From positions 5,184,501 to 5,248,500 of the forward strand of contig OX453277.1 in the NCBI GenBank assembly GCA_949710005.1: DNA of 64,000 nucleotides, written 5' to 3'. The notes beneath the pieces were generated by a model. It was not told the origin of the DNA. It saw only the letters and a program-made list of their open reading frames with translations, and did no database searches. This document shows, one piece after another, positions 18,929 through 27,600 of the stretch. Each line of letters opens with the position of its first letter. The stretch's first letter is position 1. The DNA is from Ricordea florida. Its lineage: Eukaryota; Cnidaria; Anthozoa; Corallimorpharia; Ricordeidae. The position numbers and the translations under genes are program-made.

Positions 18929-19408
18929 TCATTTTACTTCTATTGTTAAATCACAAATCATTTTTTCTAATTTCATTCTACATTCCTTACAAGAAGCTTT
19001 TTGCTTACCATGTTCACAAATTTGCGATCCTCCGCATTCTTTGCAATGTTGTTTTTGTTTTCTGTGTACACAAATTTGTGATCCTCCGCATTCTTTGCAA
19101 CGAAACTTAACGTTATCATGTGCGCATATTTGCGATCCGTTGCATTTTTTACAAATGTACTTTAATTTCCTGTGGGCGCAAATTTGTGTTCCTCCACAAT
19201 TTTTACAAATGTACTTTAGTGTGCCATGAGGACAAATGTAAATACTATTAAAAGTGACTTTTTCAATTAAACTAACAATCTCCTCCTCTTCGAATTTTTT
19301 AAGCTTATTAATAAGATCTTTTTTACTCATTTTTGTTCTTCCTTCAATTTTTAACTCGCCCGCGATTTTTCTTACTTCGACAAAATACAAATCATTTAAT
19401 TGTTCCAT
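18929..19408 (-). CDS. SAP-like domain plus zinc-ribbon repeat protein, element 1
   Basis: 159 residues from the ATG at 19408 (other in-frame ATGs at 19414 and 19429). The N-terminus (MEQLNDLYFVEVRKIAGELK, then GRTKMSKKDLINKL) is a SAP-like helix-turn-helix paralogous to the one encoded in the TIRs. It is followed by about five tandem units of the pattern C-x2-H-(x6-7)-C-x2-C-(G/N)-G-(S/T)-Q-I, e.g. ICAHRKLKYICKKCNGSQ, each with Cys/His ligands for zinc. Similar Cys-His repeats occur in giant-virus and protist proteins (from memory, not searched). A DNA- or RNA-binding regulator is inferred. No element 2 counterpart is seen. Confidence 0.75.
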   Translation of the reverse strand: MEQLNDLYFVEVRKIAGELKIEGRTKMSKKDLINKLKKFEEEEIVSLIEKVTFNSIYICPHGTLKYICKNCGGTQICAHRKLKYICKKCNGSQICAHDNVKFRCKECGGSQICVHRKQKQHCKECGGSQICEHGKQKASCKECRMKLEKMICDLTIEVK

Positions 19409-19442
19409 TTTCATATTATATACCATTATTACTTCTTTTAAA

Positions 19443-19859
19443 TCATTTTTTCCTCGCAGAACGTTTTTTGAACGACACATATTCATCCATAGTTTTTTGA
19501 ATAAGTTTCCTTTTTCTTGATTTGGGCAGCGGCCCAGGCATTAGACTTACTAGAGGAGACCCGGGAGGAGTAGCGATATTTTGCGTCTTTTTAAGCGCAA
19601 TTTTCCTTTTCCTTTTTCTTGGCGGAGGAGAACCGGGCGGTGTGGCAGGCGGCGTTCTTGGTGGGGGCGAACCGGGCGGTGTTCCCAACATTAGCGGGCC
19701 TTCATTAAGTCTCCGCCTGTAATTTTCCAAATCCTCTTGTGTGTTTATGCCCCTTTCGCGCAATGCCGCTATTTTCTCCGCTTTTCGCATACCACTTCTC
19801 CCCCGTATACGCAACTCCCTCAAAATTTCTTTTAATTCAACGTCTTTTAATTGTTCCAT
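19443..19859 (-). CDS. SAP-like, proline-rich, basic protein starting in the right TIR of element 1
   Basis: 138 residues. The first 53 codons lie in the right TIR and are identical to the left-end frame starting at 5903 (SAP-like MEQLKDVELKEILRELR). After the TIR boundary come proline-rich repeats (GTPPGSPPPRTPP), basic patches (RKRKRK) and a Lys/Arg tail ending FKKRSARKK. It would bind DNA, possibly the 11-bp arrays (inference). It ends 34 bases before the start of the zinc-ribbon protein, so the two may be co-transcribed. Confidence 0.7.
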   Translation of the reverse strand: MEQLKDVELKEILRELRIRGRSGMRKAEKIAALRERGINTQEDLENYRRRLNEGPLMLGTPPGSPPPRTPPATPPGSPPPRKRKRKIALKKTQNIATPPGSPLVSLMPGPLPKSRKRKLIQKTMDEYVSFKKRSARKK

Positions 19860-20674
19860 TTCGTATTGTATTCCACTATTCTTTCTTTTAAACCATATTT
19901 TTTTTAATTTTTTTATCGCTTTCGTATCGGTTTTGTATCTGCACAAACTCGCCAGTTTCACCGATAGAATCGCCCTCCGACGGGGCTTGCGAACTTTGCC
20001 GAGACTTGGCCAAGTCTCGGCTGAGACTTTGCCGAGACTTCGCCGTTGGCACAAACCCGCCAGTTTCAATGATAGAATCGCCCTCCGCTCGCGCGGCTCG
20101 CTCCGCCTGTCGGCCTCCCGCTTTCCGACGGGACTTGTGAACTCGGCCGAGACTTGGCTGAGACTTTGCCGAGACTTGGCTGAGACTTTGCCGATACTTT
20201 GCCGAGACTTTCCCAAGACTTTGCCGATACTTTGCCGATACTTTGCCGAGACTTTCCCGAGACTTTCCCAAGACTTTGCCGAGACTTTCCCAAGACTTTG
20301 CCGATACTTTGCCGATACTTTGCCGAGACTTGGCTGAGACTTTGCCGATACTTTGCCGAGACTTTCCCAAGACTTTGCCGATACTTTGCCGATACTTTGC
20401 CGAGACTTTCCCGAGACTTTCCCAAGACTTTGCCGAGACTTTCCCAAGACTTTGCCGATACTTTGCCGATACTTTGCCGAGACTTTGCCGAGACTTTCCC
20501 AAGACTTTGCCGAGACTTTCCCAAGACTTTGCCGATACTTTGCCGATACTTTGCTGAGACTTTCCCAAGACTTTGCCGATACTTTGCCGATACTTTGCTG
20601 AGACTTTCCCAAGACTTTGCCGATACTTTGCCGAAAAATTCAAATTGCGCCAGAACCGCCGATTTACATCTACT
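19700..20674. repeat. Right terminal inverted repeat of element 1
   Basis: Reverse complement of 5099-6062 with very few differences: one extra 11-bp unit (975 versus 964 bp), one A/T change in an A-rich run, and one repeat unit inverted at 20010-20020. Confidence 0.93.
20145..20633. repeat. 11-bp tandem array in right TIR
   Basis: Mirror of the left array, about 44 units (unit seen on this strand as actttgccgat / actttgccgag / actttcccaag). One unit longer than the left array. Confidence 0.95.
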
Positions 20675-20679
20675 GGTGT
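20675..20679. repeat. Right target-site duplication of element 1 (GGTGT)
   Basis: Second copy of the 5-bp duplication; joining the two flanks at GGTGT gives exactly the uninterrupted sequence at 61450-61470. Confidence 0.93.
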
Positions 20680-21080
20680 TGTTCATGCATCTTTAACTAA
20701 TACATACATATAATAACTGAATAACTGAATTCTGAAATGTTATGTTATAGACACAAAGCCAATTGCTGGACCACCAGGACCCCCGGGTCCCATTGGTCCC
20801 GCCGGTCCTGAGGGGTCTCCAGGTCCGCCGGGTCCCCCTGGTCCTAACGGGGTCGCAGGACCTGCAGGAGCAGCTGGAGCCGCCGGGTCAGCCGGTCCAC
20901 AGGGCCCACCGGGTCCTCCTGGTATACCTGATGCTGCCAGGTCTCCGGGACTTCCCGGTCCAAAAGGCAGCGTCGGACGAAGGGGTTTGCGCGGGCTACC
21001 CGGTCCCCGTGGACCTCCGGGAATTACGACACAAACCAGACCGAAAGACGACAGGGATCAAGAATTGTTTGAGGGATTTT

Positions 21081-22256
21081 GTAAGTGGACACTGGTCCTC
21101 ATTCGTTATTCTAAAGAATTCTATTAGAAAATTAGACTTTTACAATCGATAATATTGTGACTTGTAGATGTATTGAGCTACGTGTGATATTAAGTATTGG
21201 AGATTTTAAACCGTTAAGTTTGGTCAAATCTGCTCCTTCCAAGTCTTGAATTCCTTAAACATTTTTGCTTATGAGGGAGAACATCATTTGTCCAATTAGA
21301 TACGCACTGAAACTTTTTCTTGTAATACACAATTGCATGTCCTGTCTAATTTCCTGTCACTTCTGCACATCAATCTCGCTAAAAGAAAAAATTCCTTTTT
21401 TATAAGAGGGTATCACCGGCCACCCCAAACGTTTTCATACGTCTGGTGTATGTCCAGTATGATTCTTAGGCTGATGGTCGGTTTGGCATCAGTACAACGC
21501 TAGAAGAGTTTGGCGTATTCTTTTTGGGACTGTTTTGACCTAAGAGCAATGTTTTGAATATGGTCAAAAGGCTAAACCAAAAATAAAGAAATCGGGCTGG
21601 GTAACCACGCATGTTGTTTGGTGGGATGAGACAGAATGAGAATTCGAATCAACAGTTTGCGTTTGCCATAAATCCTTGTCTTTTAATCGATGCACTATCT
21701 GAACCGTAAATGTTCAATTAAGATTAAATGGAAGGTACGTGTCAGAAGTTATAAATCTCATTCTAGTTCCACTTTAAAGTTAAAGCTAATATCACACTGT
21801 TCGCCTAATTATTCGTTCGATATTGGTTTTGATCTGTGATTAAACGTGAATTTTTAATTAGGCTACATTCACACTGCGGACCTCGGTACCTGTACAGTGA
21901 GAATTCATGAAGATACAGTTTGGATCCATGCAAGTTTTATACCTGTTCACAATGAGGCAGTTTCCTTATTATCGTGAGGTTACATTTTATCAGTCCACGA
22001 TCATTAGAAGATAATGATTAGATATTTTTGTCATTTTGCCATGTGCGGAACGCACGATAGTTTATAAATGGCGTCCTGGTAGGACAAAGGAGCCTAACTA
22101 ACCTGTCCACATTGTGCCCATATAAATTGAGACCGCTGCGGATTCAAAACTGTATCTACCTCTAGAGCTGATATAAAATTTGCACAGATAGGCGGTAAAC
22201 CAGCTACATGGTCGCAGCTAAGTATGAACGGTAGTTTTTCATCTTTGCTCTTTTAG
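21081..22256 (+). other. Intron of copy A gene
   Basis: About 1.2 kb between collagen and Ig exons, nearly identical in order to copy B 61878-63052. No gene, transposon end or RNA gene is evident. Confidence 0.6.
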
Positions 22257-22657
22257 TGAAACCGAACATCACCATCACACCACCCAAAACCAACGTAATC
22301 AGCAAAGGAGAAACGATAGTGCTTTAGTGTTCTGCTGTAGGAACTCCCAAACCGGATATAATCTGGGTGAATAAGAACACCGGAAGAGCCGCTATTGGCG
22401 GCACATTCATATTAAATCCCGCTCTGCCAGAGGATTCTGGGAACTGGTCTTGTAGGGCAAGCAACTTTCTGGGAACGGGTCGATACTGCTGACATAGAAA
22501 TAGTTGTGGCAAGTAAGTGCCCGCGCATGTTATTCCGTTTGCTTTGGTCGTAAACTAGCTAATTAAATGTATTCATACGGCATCTATAAGTTTTTATCTT
22601 GGCAGTTATTTTTACAACTTTTTCACCTGAATTTCACTGAAGTGATTTCGTTGCTAG

Positions 22658-23079
22658 GTTACAATGTGGGACTAGTAGCGTACGAGTGTCAGCATTATCG
22701 TCTTCTTACTGAGCATGACAGAAACCTCATGAGCGGTCATCTGCTGGAAAAATGTGATAACAACCTGGCGGAGGGCTGGTACCGATTTTCGGGTTCTGCG
22801 GGTGTTCAAATGCCAAACCGTTGCCAAGGCTCCGGCAGATGTAATACCCAGTACCTCGGATGGTTGTTTGGTATGCATCCATATAAGGATGATGGTTGCG
22901 TTGAACGACGAGTTTGTTTTGGAAATTACCTTTCAGGCTGTTGTCAATATCAGAAGAAAATCTTGGTGCGAAACTGTGGTACATTTTACGTGTACAAACT
23001 GGGACCAACTCCAGGATGTAATTTCCGCTATTGTGGAAAAAATTCACCACAGCCAACTGCAATGGATGGTTTACTTTAA
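22658..23079 (+). CDS. D8C (uromodulin/OIT3-like) exon, copy A gene
   Basis: 140 residues with the D8C signature: LAEGWYRFSGSAGVQMPNRC, LGWLFGMHP, CVERRVCF, CCQYQKKILVRNCG and YVYKLGPTPGCNFRYCG. The eight-cysteine domain occurs in uromodulin, GP2 and OIT3 ectodomains. Acceptor AG at 22656-22657; phase matches the Ig exon end. It ends at TAA. Possibly the last surviving part of the broken copy A gene. Confidence 0.8.
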
Positions 23080-24338
23080 CTTGTGTTGTCGTTGCTTTCT
23101 TCACTTTATCTTATATGCTCTCTTTATGGAATAGGGCACTTATTATCCTTACGTTTGTTTGTTAAACGTTTTCCTTCATAACAGCCTTGAAATAGATCGT
23201 TTATGAGGTTTTCAACTTTAGTAGATTTATTGTGTGGTTTTCTGTATTTTGCGTGGTTTTCTATGTTTTTATCTTTTTTAGATTTATTGTGTGGTTTTCC
23301 ATATTTTGCGTGTTTTTTATATTTTTAGACTTATTGTGTGGTTTTCAATATTAAGGTTTTTCTTTACTGAGTCATTTTTAATTCACTGCATTCGTTTAAC
23401 ATAATAATTAGAGTTGGACGATTATAATAATTGTGGAGGTTTATTTTTTTTCTCAGCGTCAGGAAAAAAATATTGCATTTAATTAACTTTTTATTCGCTC
23501 CTCCTTCGAACATTTTAAACCTGCTTGAATCAGCCTCGCAATCTGAAATTAAATGGATTTATTGTCACTAATCGAAAGTTATTTCGTGATTGCCTCGGTG
23601 TTGAACTGATGATAGGTCACGAGGTTTGTCTCCAGTGCTTGATACTGGTGACATGTAGTGGCAGATTAAATACCTTAGTCCAGACATATTATTTCAGCTG
23701 ATATCTATTTACTTTGTCTTGGATATTAATTTCGTGGCCGCCAGCATCTGTTATCCATGCCAAAAAGATTAAAAAAAGACTATGATTTTTTTTTTTACAA
23801 AGCCAATAAAACTAATAAACAATGTGGAATGTTAACAAACTATGCTCTTTAAATGCTTAAAAGCTGTGGTTTTCTATTAAGCTGTTTCCATTTCTCACTT
23901 TCTGTCACTGTCCAAAACATGAATCAAGCGAAACTACCTTAACTTATCTTATTGACATAAGTACACTTATCATACTTTTACGTGTGTTCAGATACAATAT
24001 TTCTAAGTAGCAGATAAAAATTCCTGTAAAACACTGTAGTTTGTACGACTAATAAACAGACTTGTGTAGCAGTGTGACCCTAGAAAAAAAACAAGGCTTC
24101 AACCAAAATCAACATAAAACAGATTTCAGTTCATTAATGCTAAATTTATTTCATATCTATTTACTTCGTCTTGGATAAACATTTCGTCGCCGCCAGCATC
24201 TGTATCGATGCCAAAGAGATCCAAATATGGAAGAAAGGTATTCCAATCACGAGGAAACCAGTGTGTATTGTAGATGAAATTTCATAACTTATATCAAATT
24301 CACAAAGCAAAGCAATGTTACTTAGTGTCGCTTAGAAG
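23080..24338. other. Intergenic: 3' region of copy A gene and upstream region of the next gene
   Basis: AT-rich. It contains a short direct repeat: an atatctatttactttgtctt-type stretch at about 23700-23770 recurs at about 24155-24225 with the same CGCCAGCATCTGT continuation. No coding signal was found. The next gene's ATG has context aagATGG. Confidence 0.5.
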
Positions 24339-24653
24339 ATGGCTGCGAACAAATCTTCTACGACCTTCTCTGGCATCGCGTCCTTTCTCCACTTTGGTTT
24401 CACTCTTGCGTCCGTGGCGTTACTGAGTTATAAAGTGATTTATCTGGAAAGAGAACTTAGCACGTTCAGAGAGGAATTTCTGTCACAGACATTAAAGAAC
24501 ACAGTAAAGACGGATGCTTCAGATGATACTCCAGGTGAAAGAACAGCGAGCCAAATAAACCGTCGCTCCACTGAATCTGAAGCTGTCCACGGATCGTCCT
24601 CTTCAGATGTGTATAAGACAATTTGTCTGAAGAAATGGCTGCAGCATGTTCAG
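24339..24653 (+). CDS. Exon: cytoplasmic tip, signal anchor and stalk
   Basis: MAANKSSTTFSGIASFLHFG leads into a hydrophobic anchor (FTLASVALLSYKVIYL) without cleavage site, then a charged helical stalk and Ser/Asp-rich linker ending KKWLQHVQ before GTTTGT. This is the layout of a type II membrane protein, as in gliomedin-like collagens. Confidence 0.72.
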
Positions 24654-27600
24654 GTTTGTTTGTTATCATCAATGCTAAGAAACGTTTATTTATTTATCTC
24701 TTAAGAGACGAAGTGAGCTTCTGGTTAGAGTTGGGAAAGGTATAGGTCAATAGTTTTTTATACGGAGCGCTGTATTTTGACTAAATTAAGATAAATCGGC
24801 CGCTGATTATACTACTTAGTTACCAGTTACTTGTTGATTTCAAAATTACACTTGTAAGCCGAACTTGGAGTATGCAAGGAGTTAGTTTCTAAATCAACTG
24901 GTGCTGTATCTGCTGTATTGGTGAGGAGATCAAAACACACAAAATCTGGTTTAACAAACGAGTTAATAAAATTAGTCTATACCCCAGTAGGATTAAATGA
25001 TTGCTGTCAGATGTTTCGAGCGTTAGCCTTTTGCGACAAGAACTGATTTAACGAGGAAAAGTAAGAGGGTTGAAATCAAACAACAAAGAAGAGCCGAGAT
25101 TGTTTTAGCATTTTCTTGTCATTTGCAGATCATGAAAACAAGAAATCAGACGGTGATACCAACGTGTGTTAGAGGTTTGTAAACCACGGTGGTTGAGATG
25201 CAATGTAGACCGCGGTTTTGTCAAGCTCAGTCTAAACTTCACTTTCATGAGCGGCCCATAATGCCCCTCACGTTTAAAAGAGCACTTCAAACAAGTTCTT
25301 CGTATCCCATAATAGTTCAATACTTCAGTCCCCATTTTCCACAAGTCCGGTTAATTTTCTAGAAATGAAGAGCATCATGCAGAAATAGTCCATAGTTTAA
25401 ATCTGGTTATTATTTCCAAATGAAATTATATACTTTGCGAAGTATACCAAATCTGGATGCTAAGTGCCGTCGTAATGTGCAAGGCCATTTTGCCTTGGAA
25501 CTGAACCTTGTACCAAGGTTAATTAAGGAGATAAAGGAGCAAAGATGAGGCTCCCATCATACCATGTGTCTTTCAGTGCACTGTGTCACTGTAGGGGGGC
25601 AAGGGCAGGGGGTTGGGCTCCATCTAATGCAACTGATGATTGTCAAGGGCTTCAAGTCAATTCTTCCCTCAACCACACCCCCCCCCCATCTCCCTTTCCC
25701 CAAGAGACACAAGGTCTTGTGAAAATTTCGAGAATCAGCTGTCTTCATTTTTATTGACTAACCTCTTAGGTCCTCCGGGCCCTCCTGGAAAAAGAGGCCA
25801 TCGTGGGCGCACTGGCTCAGCAGGGCCACCTGGTAAAAGAGGGCCCCGAGGCACACGAGGCCCACCTGGTAAAGGCCCTGGAGTCAATGAGACCTACATC
25901 AAAGAATTTGTGAAGAGAATATCGCCTCAGACTCAAAGCGAACCAGGAAAGTTCTGTGAGTGGAATATTACCATATCTGTGCATTGTTCAGACGATATCT
26001 TAACCCCTGGCACTAGTAGTATAAGAGGAGGAAGTTAAATTACACTTGAGCTAGAAGCCGTTTTTCAGCGTGTAAAGGTCCCCAAGTATAAAAGGAAGGG
26101 GGTTTTAATTTGGATTTTAAGAGAATTTTCCGAGCTCCGAAGATGACCCGAAGATGACCCGAAGATGACCCGAAGATTTTCCGAGCGTTTTCCGAGAGTT
26201 AATGAGCTATTTCAATTTAGACAAATATGCATACTATAAATCTTCGGAAAAACGTTGGCGTAACGCGAATCCTTGCTAAGATAAGAAAAAATGTCTTCCC
26301 CATGGGCGTGGGGGCTTATATGGGCGAGCGGTGATAAGAACCTTATTCGGGAAATGGGGCGCCGGGAGCTTCCATCTTTTAGCGAGCGAGTGAAAGCTCA
26401 GTTTAACGCGTCCGGCGTAACCGCCCGCTTGCGACGCTTAGAGCGTGAAGCCGAGGCCTTTGACTTTACGTGGCGTATGAAAGGGCTGGGCTATGTTGGG
26501 CGGCGCTTCCAGAGTGTCGATTTAAAACTAATCTACCGTGAGTGCCACCTTGCTCACCAAAGATGGGTGAAAGAGAAAACTGACGGGTGGATTATGCCCT
26601 GGGAATCCCACGAGGTCTTCATGGATCTTGTGGGCGATACGATGAGAACCTATATGTCCATTGATATAGATGATATTATTGTCTCATTGTTTAATGGGGA
26701 AAAAACGCGCTTCCATATGCAGAAAAAATTCGTAAAAATAATGATAAATCTGCAGGAAAAGTGGCGGCATTGTGGTTAAGTCGCCTAGTGCGTCTCCGGG
26801 GACATCCTTTTTTCGGTCAGGCAATTAGAGAGTAGCAACAAATAGACCGCAAAAATGGATGTAATGGTCGCTGACAGCTTGAAAAAAGAAAACTATTCCT
26901 CTACTTCCCTCTCGCAGTTAAAACACTTAGCAACCTCTTTCTTAGAAAATCCTTCAACTTCTCCCCGACTCAATCCAAAAAACATCGAGGCGTATCTTTT
27001 ATCCAGCACTCAGCTTTGTAGGCGTGTGGTCTCAGGGGAGTTTGATCATATTACATGGAACCTCCCAACTGAGAGGCAACACGAGGGGTATAGACCAAGA
27101 CCAAGATCAAAAAGTAAAAGGTTGGCGTTGAACAAATTGTTGATGAAAGAGTTCGGGCTTGATTTACTCGAAAGAAAATCGATAGTAAACCTTGTGAATC
27201 GTATTGAGGACAACTTGAGTTTTGTCTCAGACTACCGCCGGCTTCCAAAGCTGATATGGCTGTTGAAAGTAATCTTCGAACTCCGAGAGGACCACGAAAG
27301 AGCCGCCAGGTGCTACATCTCAAACATTCGACCGACGACTCTTCGAAAATACGAGGCTCTATGGTCCAAGCTGAAGTCATCGTTCAACGTGGAAATAACA
27401 ACCTCCACTTAAGCGAGTTTTTCTCGCATCTCTGCGACCAGTTCGCTGCGAATCTCGGTCCGCATCTTTGTCAGATCGAGGTCTTCGTTTTTTGTCACAC
27501 ACGTTTTCTGTCGTTTTTTGAGACCAGGTCGTTGATGGTACTCAACTTCGTCTCACCAATCGCGACGGTTCGCTCATGCTTGGAGATCTTTACGGCGATA

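Larger units (their letters stand above)
5099..20674. mobile_element. Element 1: 15.6-kb Polinton/Maverick-like virus-like element
   Basis: The ends are fixed by a 5-bp duplication and by the empty site in copy B. It has long inverted repeats (5099-6062 and 19700-20674), a DNA polymerase B, a DDE integrase, a packaging-type ATPase, a candidate capsid gene and about ten small genes. Most genes are open and the two inverted repeats are nearly identical, which suggests a recent insertion. Base composition is AT-rich. One conserved gene has an in-frame stop and the polymerase N-terminus appears frame-broken, so this copy may not be fully competent. Confidence 0.95.
20675..22584. repeat. Segmental duplication copy A, right part (pair of 61457-63376)
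   Basis: Matches copy B at high identity from the empty site through a collagen exon, a 1.2-kb intron and an Ig exon, ending near 22584 after the shared attaaatgtattc. It is in direct orientation and about 41 kb from copy B. Confidence 0.88.
20751..23079 (+). pseudogene. Decayed collagen-Ig-D8C receptor-like gene (copy A)
   Basis: Three phase-1 exons are visible: collagen-like 20751-21080, Ig 22257-22512 and D8C 22658-23079 with stop. The collagen exon has Gly-X-Y repeats but two glycines are replaced ([10 protein letters not shown] where copy B keeps glycines) and 15 bases are missing near its end. The Ig exon has TAG at 22325-22327 where copy B has CAG, and a 4-base insertion near 22479. 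The D8C exon is open and well formed. No 5' exon with signal or membrane anchor is seen, and element 1 ends 76 bp upstream of the collagen exon. Most likely a pseudogene; the D8C exon alone could still be used in another transcript. Confidence 0.8.

Noticed and set aside
19888-20696. Mirror-image repeat open frames in the right TIR
   Set aside because: Same artefact as on the left side.
20763-21152. Open frame [18 protein letters not shown]
   Set aside because: Frame-shifted shadow of the collagen exon; the Gly-X-Y frame is the coding one and fits the splice phase. The same applies at 61545.
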